From Chytridium lagenaria (taxonomy: Eukaryota; Chytridiomycota; Chytridiomycetes; Chytridiales; Chytridiaceae), in contig JAHLKC010000046.1 of the NCBI GenBank assembly GCA_025449115.1, positions 124,001 through 188,000 of the forward strand: a stretch of 64,000 bases of DNA, given 5' to 3'. This document shows, piece by piece, positions 11,573-23,098 of the stretch (position 1 is the first letter of the stretch; every line of letters begins with the position of its first letter). The notes beneath the pieces are model-generated. The model did not search any database and had not been told where the DNA came from. It saw only the letters and a program-made list of their open reading frames with translations. Made by a program: the position numbers and the translations under genes.

Positions 11573-14500
11573 TTAGGCGCTCGATATGCTTTCCACATAT
11601 TCCATGGCCTTTTGCTTCACATTCTCCGCTCCCGCCTCAGTACCATAATTGCTCTCAAACTCAAGGTACTTCTTAAACAAGAACTTCATCTTCTTTGATG
11701 ACAGCTTCAAAGTGATGGCACGGTCGAACAATCGTCTAAATAAACCGAAACGCGTTAAATAAGATTTCCACAAGAGGGAAAAAATGGGGGCACTATGACA
11801 AATGATTAGGGACGCACCTTGTTAATGCAACGTCTCCTTGCTTAGTCTCCATATCGAGATAAATGGACCACATATCTAGCCTCTTTGGGTGGTTGGAAAT
11901 GATTCCTTCGAATAATGTTCTTCCTCTCTCAGGCTCTCCCATTTTAAATTCCATCTGAGCAAACTTGCAAATAATTTTTCAAATCTATAATATTCAGACA
12001 AGGTATGTTAGTCCTCGACTCGTAACAAATACAAAACCAAAAAAACTCAAGAAGAATCAAATAACACTACGTTTTCTCTTTGCCAAGCTCTTCAACGATT
12101 TCGAAAGCACGTTTCTTGCGTCGTTGAGCTTGTTCCGCTTCATCAACGAGAGCCCATACGCGACCCAAACTTTACAGCTCTCCTTAAACCTCTTCACCAT
12201 CGCCAAAAACAACTGATCCAAATCCTATTTAACAAAATTTTCGTTACAAATCACGTAAAAACAAATGACGCTCCTTACATCAGTCTTATTCGTTCTCTCG
12301 TAGATTTTCGCCATATGCATAAACACCGCCTTAGGTTCACAATACGCCACTGCCCTGTTAAAAACTTTCTGAAGTGTCTCCCTATCCCCATAAGCGTTCT
12401 CAAGGTTTAGCAACGCGACCCAAACGTTCAATAGCTCCGCAGCTCCCTAAAGCTAATCGCCTTCAGAGCACGTTCCGCAACATCCCTAGCCTTAGGGATA
12501 TCCGCAATTTGCAAGAAATACGCCATAAACTTGATCCACAAGAACGAAGAGTTGGGAGACCCTAACAAGAGTCTCTCAAAGGCTTCGGCGGAATCGGGGG
12601 CGGAATCTTCGAGAAGGGCTTCTTCTTGCTGCCGGATCTTCTCTTCGGTCTGTTCCTTCTGACGCTTCTTTTGGCGACGGGATTTGCTTTTAGGGGTATC
12701 CTCGGTCGTATCGTCTTCCATCACATCGTCGTCAGATTCTTCGATGTCGGACTCGGCATCGATGTCTAACGGCTCTAGGTATTTCATGTAGTCAATAGGC
12801 GCACCGGTGGTGCCGTCATCTACTTTGACGTCTTCAGCCTCCATAGCGTCAACGTCAGGGATGGAAGCGTCGTCACTCATTTCAACGTCTTCATCAGCCT
12901 CTTCTTCTTCTTCTTCGTCCTCTTCATCAACTTCCATGGCGGAAGACTTGCCCACCTTCTCCTCCTCATCTCCATCAGACGCGTCATCGTCATCAAAGTA
13001 CGACGCCTTCAATCCAAACGAAATCTTCTTCTTCTGTTCATCGACTTTGAGAATGACCGCCTTCACGGGGTCTCCAACTTCATACAATGACGAAATAGAA
13101 GTGAACGGCGTATCAGAGATCTGAAGAAATGATCAGCATCGTAAAATTTAAATAAACAGCAAACCTCAGTCTTGTGACATAACCCACTCAAGTTTGAGCC
13201 TTCAATACGAATAAAGATACCATATGTCTCAATGCCCTTCACGCTCCCCTTCACCTTCATCCCCTTTTTAAGAGATTCAATTGAAAGAGCTTGTTGCTCG
13301 GCAGCAGCACCAGGGTTAACCGCACTCTGTCTCAACGAAAGCCCGTACCGCTTGTTGTCCGAATCCGCGCTAAAAAAATTGGTCAATATCAAGTAGAAAA
13401 GGAAAACCCGGATCCGCATACCTGACAATCTTTCCAACAACCTTATCCCCAACCTCAAACAGCGATTTCCAATCCTTCACGTAGTTGTCCGAGAGATCCT
13501 TAATCATCACACGCCCCGTCAATCCCCTTCCAAGGTCCACAAATAACCCTCCCTCCGACAGATTCTTAACAACACCCTTTACAATATCCCCCTCATTAAT
13601 CTCAACCTCCTCCTTCATCTCCTCCCCAATGCTCAACAAAATATTCCCAGAGTCATTCTGCTTCCCAACAATGAAACATGTGACAATCGTTCCCACTTCA
13701 ATCTTCGTAGGGTCAGGAAACAACGCTTCCGAGACATCCGCGAACGAAGCCCGTCCAAACATGTGATCAGAAATCTGCACACTAATCCCTTTCTTCGCAT
13801 CAACCTTGGTGACTTTCCCGAAAAGCTTCTGGCCCTTCTCCGCATTCGCCAACATATCATGCTGCGATTCCTCCCTCAACGTTAGATTCAACTCAGATTT
13901 ATCCAAATTCTTGGAAATGACTTTACACGTCACCGCCTTCCCCAGCGGGAAGTTCTTAGAAAGGTTCTGGAGGACTTTAATGTCATCCGAACACTCCAAC
14001 ACATGAACACGACCAAGCAAAGAACGACTCAAGGAAAGCCAAATCCCCTCGTTCGACGTCTTTGACACGAAGCCAAGGTACTCCTCATCTTCGTTAATGT
14101 TATCAAGCGTCAAGTTCCTGGAGACTTCATCAAGCTGTCCACTGGCCAAAGCTAGATCAGTAGGTCGAAGTGACAACTCCACAATGGTTCTAGAGGCAGG
14201 GTTACGATGGGTGATGGGCAAAAACTTGTGACTTTTCCCGTTTTCATGAAACCCGACAACCTTACACTCAATCACCGACCCTGACTTGTACTGCTTGAAC
14301 GGGTATTTCGCGTCATCAATTTGATCCAGGATGCTCGCAATTTCGGTGACATGAACACGACCACGAAGATTTGATCCCAGAATCACATTGATTTGACTAT
14401 GCAACACAGACTTGATACGACCCTTCACGAGTCGTCCCATCGTCAAGTCCTCTAAACATGTGATGGAGGTATCCACGGCGTCTTTGACGGGTCGCTTCCC

Positions 14501-17500
14501 ATCAGATTTGTCCTTGGAGGTGGTCTCTTCGGGAGGAGTTGTAGGGGCGATGGATACGAAGATACGTTGAGATGATGCACCCTTCTTGGATTTGTCACCA
14601 GCAGTGGGGATGTGGGAGACGTTGACTCGAAGTTTTTGACCAACTTTGTAAAGTTTAGGGAAAGACGCGATGGCGGCATTGTTAAAGGATCTTGTGGCAG
14701 CGTATACGATGACGGAGGAAACCGAGGGGATGCTAAGAATAAGGTACGAAGTCTTGACAACCTCTACGAGAGCCTCAATCTTTTCCTGAGATTCCAAAAG
14801 CGGTTGAAGCTGCACACAAGAATTATGTTAGGACATGCCAATGGTAAATGGAACTACGAAAAAATCACCGTACCTTCTTCAAAATCTTCAATGAAACCTT
14901 CCCAACCTCCTCTCCCTCCACAACTTTCAAATCCAAAATCCGTTTGCCCACATCCGCATCCAACACTCTCACCGTAACCTTCTTCCCCATTTCCAACCCC
15001 CCACTCCCCGCAAGCTCCGCCGTCACGATTCCAGTCGCATCGCCATCCTCCGTATCAACAATGAGCCCATACGGCGTCTTTTGCCTAATTGTCCCAGTGA
15101 TCGTCGCTCCAATGGCGTATTTCTGCGTCCAAACCTTGGCAGCCTTCTGATCATCATCAGCACTGTCGCGTTCAATGAATAGGGATGAGAGGAAGGGGAT
15201 GTCGACAATACGTGCAGCGCTTTCATCGAATAGTTGGCTAGTCTTCAACGTCACTTCAAACTGAGATGTCGTCTCATTCCAAGACAAAATGCGACATTGG
15301 ACAGTCTGGCCCAACGTGAAAAGCTCAGAAACTTTGGAAACATACGAATCGGACACATTCTAGATCTTTGTTAGGGGTGTCATCCACAATATCCTCTACT
15401 CACGTTAATCTTAGCCACTCCAGTCTTCCCATTCACAAAGCTCAAGAAGAGTTTGGTATCCGTGTACGATTTAACAAAAGCCGCCACGAGATCCCCAACC
15501 ATAAGCTCCTTCTTATCCTCCAAATCCTTTGCGGATTGCACAAGCAACGGTTTCATCGTCACCATCGCTCGTCCCCGCTTCATATCCTTATCAATAACAG
15601 CAAGCTGCGAAATCTCAGTTCCCTCCTTCAATGCATTCATCAAAAGATCAACGTGATCGTGGTGATCGCTCAGATGGACTTTCGTGAGGTAGCCCCTCGC
15701 GAGCGATGGGTAAACTTCAAAGAGAACACCATCAGGGAGCTTAGACAAAACGCGGCCCGACACGACCTGACCAATGTTGACGTTTTCGAGGTTGCTTTCA
15801 GCTGCAACAAAGATCTGAACAGGGTATAAGGGTTTCTTTTTTAAAAATTGCTTTACCTTCATACTTGCGGTCATACGCTGCGCCGCAGGGTCAACAACGG
15901 TTATCCTGCATTTGACTACTTCGCCCACAGTGAACAACTCAGAGGCGTGACGAACAAATCGATCACTATTCACAAATGTAAGACATTGTTTTTCAAAAAC
16001 GCATCAAACTTACGAGAGTTCCGCTAAAGGCGCTATAGCCCTAACATCATTATAAAATCCAACAATACACCCGAAATCCTTAACGGCCATCACATAACCA
16101 TTTGTCACAACCCCCACATTTACCGCATCATACTCCTTAATAATTGGTAGAGTCGAGTTGATCAAAGACTTTTTTAACGTCAATGTGATCTTTTTGGCCT
16201 CGATATCGTTTGCAAGGACCTTTTAGGGGCGTTAAAGAAGTTAAATTGATGAGGCGCTTACTCTGCATTTGACAGACATGCCGACTTTGAAAAGCTTGCT
16301 AGGGTTCGTGAGACGGGTTTCGGAGAGGTGGGACTGGGGAATCAAGGCTGTAATGTGCTCAGCCAAGTTCACATGAATACCGTAGGTTTCGATTTTCGTG
16401 ATGGTGCCCTGGATCAAATGTCAGTAATGCTTTAGGAACTTTCAAGGCCATACCTTAACGATCGCTCCAGTTTCAATGTCCTCCTTCCTCAAGAAGGGTG
16501 AGTTGATCACCGACGGCTTCAACGACAACAACAGAAGTCCATCGTTCCAATCGTATCCAACGGCACGAGCCGTGTGTTTCGTTCCTTCGCGATATTTTGC
16601 AGCTTCAATGGACGTAATTCTTGTGTCCGATACACGAGAAATCTGCAGGCGGAAATATTAGACTACGGAGAAAGGAGTTTTTTTTCAGATATACATACAT
16701 GGATGTGACCAGTCAAACCCCCAGGGCATTTCACAAACATTCCCAACTTCTCTTCAACAAGAACAACCTCCACAGCATCAAATGTGTGTCCGAAGTTGAC
16801 GGGCATAGGCTCAGCCGCCACTCCACAAACGCCTTTCGACGTGAAAACCCGACGATTTTTTGTTCAGGGTCCAAAAACAGAAGTCTAACAGTGACTAGGA
16901 ATATTGTGTTATTTGAAAAAAAATACGTGAAAATATATCATACCGATTGCCCGACTTTATATTTCTTCTTTAGTTCGTCTTTCGTGGAATACTTCAAGAT
17001 GCGCTAAATTCGCCGCACCCTCGAACAACTCCATAAATGTGATGGCGATTCCGTTGGACTTGATGGATTTCACGCGACCGGCGATGAGCATACCGGGAAG
17101 GAGGGATTCAAAAGGCACAATTGAGCTTTTTGGAACCTGGGGAAAAAACAATTTAGCATAAAATTAAGTCGCAAAAGCTCACCGGAGTCTTTACGAATGC
17201 ATCACCATCTGCAGATAAAGAGAGGACACGAGAATCTTCATTGACTTCAAGCACGCAGCATGTGACAGGCTGCCCAACTGAGAAATCACCACCTTTGAAT
17301 GTGTCAGATATTTATAATGGAAAGAACTATTTACCTTGACAGTGTTTTGCGCGGTAAGCGGCAGACTTCTTTTTCAGCAAAAAGCCCTGCACACCTTCAA
17401 CACCAAGATCCAAAACATAACCGTGATCTTCCACAGAAACCACAGACCCCACCAGCGGCTAAGACGAACGTTTAACGTCGAGTCTTATTGATTAAGAGAC

Positions 17501-18375
17501 TGCTTACCATGCCAACAGACACCTCAGTCTTTTTCACTCCGCTGTTGCAGAAGGACGGGCGAATCGACAATTCAATTCTCCTCTTTGCCGATTCCTCTTC
17601 CGGACCCCCATGTCCTTCTAACGCTACAATTGTGCAAGGAATAATTTGACCCACATTCAAAAGACGTGTAAGCGACGGAATCTGCTTCGTCATTAGTTCC
17701 AACATCACGGTGTTTTAAACCACTTGCATCATTCAGTATCATTATCCCCAGCCGCAGCCAACTCCACCATACTCGTTATACTGGCTGAAACTTCCGTGAT
17801 CGAAATAAAGCCCGTAAGCTGATTCGGTAACGCCACAACTGCATCCAGATCATTCACCTCCTTTATCACACCAAGAAATTTCATCCCAACGGCAAGACGC
17901 TGCAAAAGCGGTCAATTTCCAAGAATTAGAAGAAAAGGCATACTTTAAACGTGATATTGGAAATCACATTGCTCTCTTCTTTCGGTTTCTCGTCATCAGA
18001 ATCTTCCGTAACCTGCTTTCCACGCTTCACTTTCTTACTCGGCCTCTCAAACCTGCCACGACTTTGGGGCGTTTCTCTTTCACGTCCGTTGCAAGCCTCT
18101 TGCGCTTTTTAGCATCCTTAGAAGAAGGAGTGTCCTCGTCCATGTCATCATTGGTGTTGTCCTCTGTAAAGATGGACTCCATAGCAACCTCCGTGATACT
18201 CTGTCATTAATCTCCCTGATTTCAATGGCGGAAAGGTGGGCATCGCTGGATGAACCTGTTCCACGAGGGAATGCAACCGGTTCCGATGGTTCGACTGGTG
18301 CTTTAGGAGTGGGAGCTGCAGCGGGAGCCGCTTGCTTTGCTGATGCGGTCTTCTTTTCTTTTTCTTGACCGTCAT
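11573..18375 (-). CDS. RRP5: rRNA biogenesis protein RRP5 (S1/HAT-repeat U3 processome factor)
   Basis: RRP5/PDCD11 is needed for 18S and 5.8S-27S pre-rRNA processing in the nucleolus. An array of S1 RNA-binding domains is visible across about 13060-17900, for example [20 protein letters not shown] (near 13530-13590), [12 protein letters not shown] and EGAIVKGTI-type segments. The longest intact stretch is 13370-14815. An acidic linker with [14 protein letters not shown] follows (about 12640-12990), then HAT repeats ([43 protein letters not shown]-like). It ends with [18 protein letters not shown] and [15 protein letters not shown]. The N-terminus carries the family motif [11 protein letters not shown] (near 18260), then jumps frame near 18205 (TEVAMESIF) and near 18045 ([12 protein letters not shown]). 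The start is assigned to MTVKKKKRR at 18375 but is uncertain because of these jumps. Confidence 0.9.
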
Positions 18376-18521
18376 GGTTTAGTTGATATTCAGGACGTTC
18401 AACCTGAATAAGTTTGTCTGAAAAAAAAAAAAAAAAAAAAGACTGTACGACTTAACAAAGGTGGTTTGGTGAAGTTGTCAGCGAGGAAGTTGTCAAGTAG
18501 TTGAGTCTCGAAAACAAAAGA
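18376..18521. promoter_or_regulatory. Divergent promoter between RRP5 and HSP40
   Basis: The start codons of the two divergent genes are about 146 bases apart. An A run at 18421-18440 (poly-T on the other strand) lies between them. On the RRP5 strand this T run followed by CAG could equally be a 3' splice site of a leader or coding intron, so the promoter reading is an inference from geometry. Confidence 0.4.
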
Positions 18522-19840
18522 ATGGCATCAGGCATCTTGGCTGTCGATACTACAGAGTACTGCAGGTAGACCGTTCAGCTGACAGCGAATCTGTGAGGAG
18601 GGCGTATCGTAGACTATCGTTAAAGGTAGTAAGATCAATTATGAATGATATGTCGGGTGCCTGATCGTGGGATACTTAGCTCTTTTCAATAGTATCATCC
18701 TGACAGAAACCCTGCTCTGATTCTTTTGAAAACTTTAAGAGGATTGCAGAAGCATACGATGTTTTAAGCAACGGTAATATTAAGGTATATTTTATTTTAG
18801 AATCTTTACACTTTTCAATAGCAAAAAGGAGGGCAGTCTATGATCAATACGGTCCTGATGGTTTAAAAAAACGGCGTTCCCCAAAGAGACGGTGAGAATT
18901 ATGAGATGCTATGAGTTTAATTGACAAGAACTAGATTTTGAGGGATTTGCTGGAGGATATGTCTTCAACGGTGATCCAGAAGAGGTGTTCATGCAGTTTT
19001 TCGGAGGAAAGAACCCGTTTGCAGGTATTAACTACTGCCTTAATTTCTCTCATAAACATGGCTAGACTTTTTCGCCGTTCACACCGAAACTAGTTCTTCC
19101 TTCCCTGCTCAATTTGGTAATAGATTCGGAGGCATGCACGGAATGAACAGGCAAACCCGGCCATCTCACCGCCTGTCCAGGATCCTCCTATTGAAAAAGA
19201 CCTTCGCGTGACTCTGGAGGAGCTTTATAATGGAACTGTGAAGAAAGTTAAAGTCACGCGAAAGGTAGTTTTTATATAGTATAGTCGCTAAGATTTAAGA
19301 TTTTCGGTGATGACGGCATTAAACCCACGAGTCACAAAAGACACTTACGATTGACATAAAACGGGGATGGAAGGATGGGACGAGGATTACTTTTCCCGGT
19401 GAAGGAGACCAGGGTCCTAACAGGATCCCCGGTAAGCCATACTACCAACTCACACAACGCCTAACGTAAAAAGCCGACATTGTCTTTACCATTCGAGAGT
19501 TGGAGCATGACAGATTCAAAAGGGACGGAAACGATCTCGTGTTCTTGACAGAAACGACGCTTGGAAAAGCATTATCGGGCTCTACGGTCGAAGTTAAGAC
19601 ACTAGATGATAGGATCTTGACCATCCCAATCAACGACATCGTGACGTGAGTAAAAGAAAGGATTTTATCAATCTAACGTATCTCAACAGCCCTTCATACT
19701 CTAAAAAGGTCTCCAGAGAGGGTATGCCAATTCCAAGCAGCCCCGACCAGAAAGGATTCTTAATTCTCAAGTTCAACATTAAGTTCCCGACGTATCTCAC
19801 TCATGATCAAAAGAATGCCATACAATCGTTGATCGAATAA
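18522..19840 (+). CDS. Type II HSP40 (DnaJ/Sis1-like co-chaperone)
   Basis: This HSP70 co-chaperone starts MASGILAVD at 18522 and continues, after one apparent missing base, YYRVLQVDRSADSESVRRAY. The J-domain HPD is present in YHPDRNPA (about 18687). A second frame jump leads to ENFKRIAEAYDVLSN, then RAVYDQYGPDGL. A Gly/Phe region follows (FEGFAGGYVFNGDPEEVFMQ, FGGMHGM). The two C-terminal substrate-binding domains are seen in DLRVTLEELYNGTVKKVKVT, IKRGWKDGTRITFPGEGDQG and DIVFTIRELEHDRFKRDGND. It ends FPTYLTHDQKNAIQSLIE with a TAA at 19838-19840. There is no zinc-finger region, which places it in the Sis1/DNAJB class. Confidence 0.92.
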
Positions 19841-19894
19841 AAATAGTATTTCAGTATCCATATGCGTACGTAATATCACATCTTGAGACGAGTC

Positions 19895-20532
19895 TCACTT
19901 GCCAGATTTCTTCATAAAGGGTAAGTACACAATTAAATTCATTTTGATATTAGTACCTTGATACCACCGCCAATAAGACCACCCTTTTGGGAAGCCTAGA
20001 ACATAGGAATGAGTATTTTGTCAACAAAAAGGCTCTTGGCAAACGTACCTTGGCCTGAAGTTCCTTCAACTTGGCAGCCTCCTCCTTCTGCTTCTGCTTG
20101 AATGCAAGATCATCCTGAATAAAAGAGAATCGTTGTTAAGTATCCGTAGCTGCCATACTATGTTTTCACCTCATCAACATCGTCGTTCTAGATGAAAATA
20201 AATAAGATCAGATACAAACATGATGATGCATGTACACATCAAAACCAAAAATCTTACCCCTTCTCTTGGGTGCCTTGAGAGGCTTCAACTTTCCACCTTT
20301 TTTATTTGTTTTATAAAAACCGACAGATTAACGTTCGTTTAGTCCCATCATCATCATATCCACCACCACAATACTGAATACAAAACAGAGCAGATGATAG
20401 TTACCCTATTCAAATGAGAGATGGTAGGATGTTAGTTATTTTTAAATTACATGTAGTGGTAGTAGCGTAGAGTTGGTGGTGGAAGGAGCTCTGCTCAACA
20501 CACCCATCACCACATACCTGACGTCCAGACAT
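19895..20532 (-). CDS. TMA7: Translation machinery-associated protein 7 (TMA7)
   Basis: This small ribosome-associated basic protein of about 64 residues matches the family along its whole length. Exon 1 is MSGRQ (20518-20532). Later exons give GGKLKPLKAPKR, DDVDEDDLAFKQKQKEEAAK, LKELQAKASQKGGLIGGGIK and KSGK, with the stop at 19895-19897. It is unusually intron-rich for its length. The join between MSGRQ and GGK needs one extra G that neither flanking exon supplies (see findings). Another one-base discrepancy lies at the run of Gs after KAPKR (about 20259-20262). Confidence 0.9.
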
Positions 20533-20825
20533 TGTTTTCAAGAAGAAAAATCTGAAAAGACTACAGTGATACAACGGATCCATGAAGTGTTGGGAGTTGC
20601 CCTGGCCCTCCAACCCATCAGATACTATACTCAACCACACTCATGCTGGAGGTGTAAAATGCGAAAAGATTAATGCACGCCCAATTTATGGTGAAAAGAG
20701 GGGATGGGGGATGGATGCTACGGGTATGGATGGATGCTGATCCTTATTAAATAATGGTCACACTAACAATTTATTGATTCTGACAAGGGGCATTCATCAA
20801 CACACGCATTCCAAAGCATTCCAAA

Positions 20826-21449
20826 TGTCAGCACCAGTGAGCCAGAGAAAGTTGAGCCAGGCAGAGGCTATCAGGTTGATGGATCAGGAACAGCTTCGCC
20901 GTCTCGATGAGTTATATGGCTCTGAGCTTAACGTACAGTATTACTCTTCCTCTCACCTGTATGACGATGCACCTCACGTTTTTAACGTCTCCATTTATAA
21001 CAGACGCATCAGGAGCGCCAGCAACAAACTGAAATGGCTATCAAGGCAAGCTCAACATCATATCATTCTGCATTTACTCATTCAATAATAGGCTGCTGAA
21101 GAAGAGCGATCTCGTCGTATCCAAGAAGAGCTGAAAGCCAACAACCAAGCAGCCTTCATGCGTCGCAGTTCCCTTAAAACTGCTGTTGACCTCATGGAGG
21201 GTGAGCGCACTCGTCGTATCATGTCGAATTCTTTAGAGAATCTCCCGGAAGAAAGTAAAGCTATCAAGAAGGAGCTTCAAGCAGTGAGTTCTCTATTTCT
21301 CTTCCTCGTAAAGTGATTCCAACGTATATCAGGCATTTATTACTGCGGTAAACAACACACCGCCGTCAAGGAGATACTCAATTGTGGATGGAGACGCGAC
21401 GAGACCTGCTGTCGAGTCCAATTTGAGCAAAGTCACCTCAAATCAGTGA
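20826..21449 (+). CDS. Small coiled-coil protein, unknown function
   Basis: Four exons give a coherent protein. MSAPVSQRKLSQAEAIRLMD starts at 20826. It continues through THQERQQQTEMAIK, AAEEERSRRIQEELKANNQA, VDLMEGERTRRIMSNSLENL and KAIKKELQA, and ends with VESNLSKVTSNQ and TGA at 21447-21449. It is highly charged, Gln/Glu/Arg-rich and predicted helical. Intron 2 appears to use a GC donor (AAG|GCAAGC) with a TAG acceptor. I do not recognise the family. Confidence 0.7.
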
Positions 21450-23098
21450 TTGAATAACGAAAGAAACGGCTGCCGAATTTAATCATTGAAAGAAGAAATC
21501 AATAAAAGCACGTCATACATCAAATCACTGATGAAACTTTTGTTTAAATACGCGAAAATATAGAATTGTTTTTCAGCGCTCAGTTTTTGTTAAGCGCGGC
21601 TTGGAATGGAATTTGAAACGGTATCAATATCATCACGAAAAAATGATGGCCAAAGCAAGCTTCCGCAATAGAATCTATTGCGTTGGAAAATCATATATAT
21701 CCTGAATGTAAGCCAGAGGACGACTCCGACTTGATAAACAATATACTATCTTAATTGCAAGAGTCGCCACACCTGCAGCATCACATGAGTCGCTGATTAC
21801 AAAGCACCACCCTTTCAAAGCGTCGTCAGATATGAGATTATCAGTAATTTACTCTACTCTGCTTTGCTTAGTAGGAAGAATTCGACCGCATCTCTGGCTA
21901 TCTTGACATGTATGCATTTTTCAACTCAACATTATACCACCCACAACCAAATTAACTGGTAGCATTATTCTGAAGCAGAGTTCAATGAAACGTTAAAACG
22001 TCGTTGTTAAGCCAAAGCGAATAAATGGCTTTGTAAAATCTGATTGTGCCCTGGTTTGTAGCTGCAGTCGTTAAGATATAATAACGGAGTTTTTTGTGTC
22101 GGGCTGACGCGAATTGACGCACGCAGCGCTCCACAAGCAAATATTGAGGAGCACAAAAATAGTGTCTATTCCATCATGAGAGCAAAATATAGCCACTGGT
22201 ATCATTTCCTTATTTTTTTTCTCCTTGTTATAACGCCTCTAGACAGGAAAACACGACAAAGTACGTAATATAAAGCTCGATAATTGTAATGCCTGAACGC
22301 TCTGGGAGTCAAGCCGTTTGATGCACCTACTTTGGTCAGTTGTTCACACATTAACGGTAAGTTTACATCCAAGTTTAATCAAGTAGACACTAGTATTATT
22401 TCTCCAACTAAAAAAACTTGATTTTAGTTCAATTAAGACCAAACAACAGGTTGCGGCGCTGCATACCGAGTGTTTCAGGCCAATTCTTAAACGACCGGGG
22501 GAGCCACCAATGCTGTGTACTTTGGTGATCGTGATAGCTGGTGCGGGGGTGAAGATTTTGGCCACGGCCTAATTGGAACGCATTATTCATGTATTGGAGA
22601 GCGACGTGCTTGGAATATGCGGTGGGTCTGAGTGAGGCTTTACATATCTGAATCTTCTTCGCGTTTGGGTTGGTGGTCTGAGCGGATCATATATCAGCGA
22701 ATTGATACTGCATGTATTTATTTGTTAAACTGCTTATTTGACTTTGTTCAATGTCTAGTGTGGCAAATTTGAAAAGTATAGTACTAAAGTGCCGCCTATT
22801 GCAACAGACGCATCAAAGCAATTTACTCCAATAATGTCTGTTCATCTCTGACAAAACAAAACACAACAGAAACAAACGTCAACCTAGAGCCAATGTAAGT
22901 GGTGTATAATTGTTTTGGCAAAAAGAGTAAAGGAGTCAACCGCTAAAAGACGCTATAAGCTGGCGATCGGTGAGGTGATAATTAGGCACAAGCAAATATG
23001 GTATACAAAGACTACCTTCAGAGTTAATCTACTAAGTTTACCAACTTTGAAAACAAAGGCCACTCCCAACTTACCCGAAACAAAAATAATAAACCCCT
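21450..23098. other. Intergenic region, no gene seen
   Basis: About 1.6 kb with no ORF showing recognisable protein sequence or plausible splice chains. Composition is moderately AT-rich and stops occur in all frames. It lies between the plus-strand coiled-coil gene and the 3' end of URI1. A decayed gene or a non-coding transcript cannot be excluded. Confidence 0.5.
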
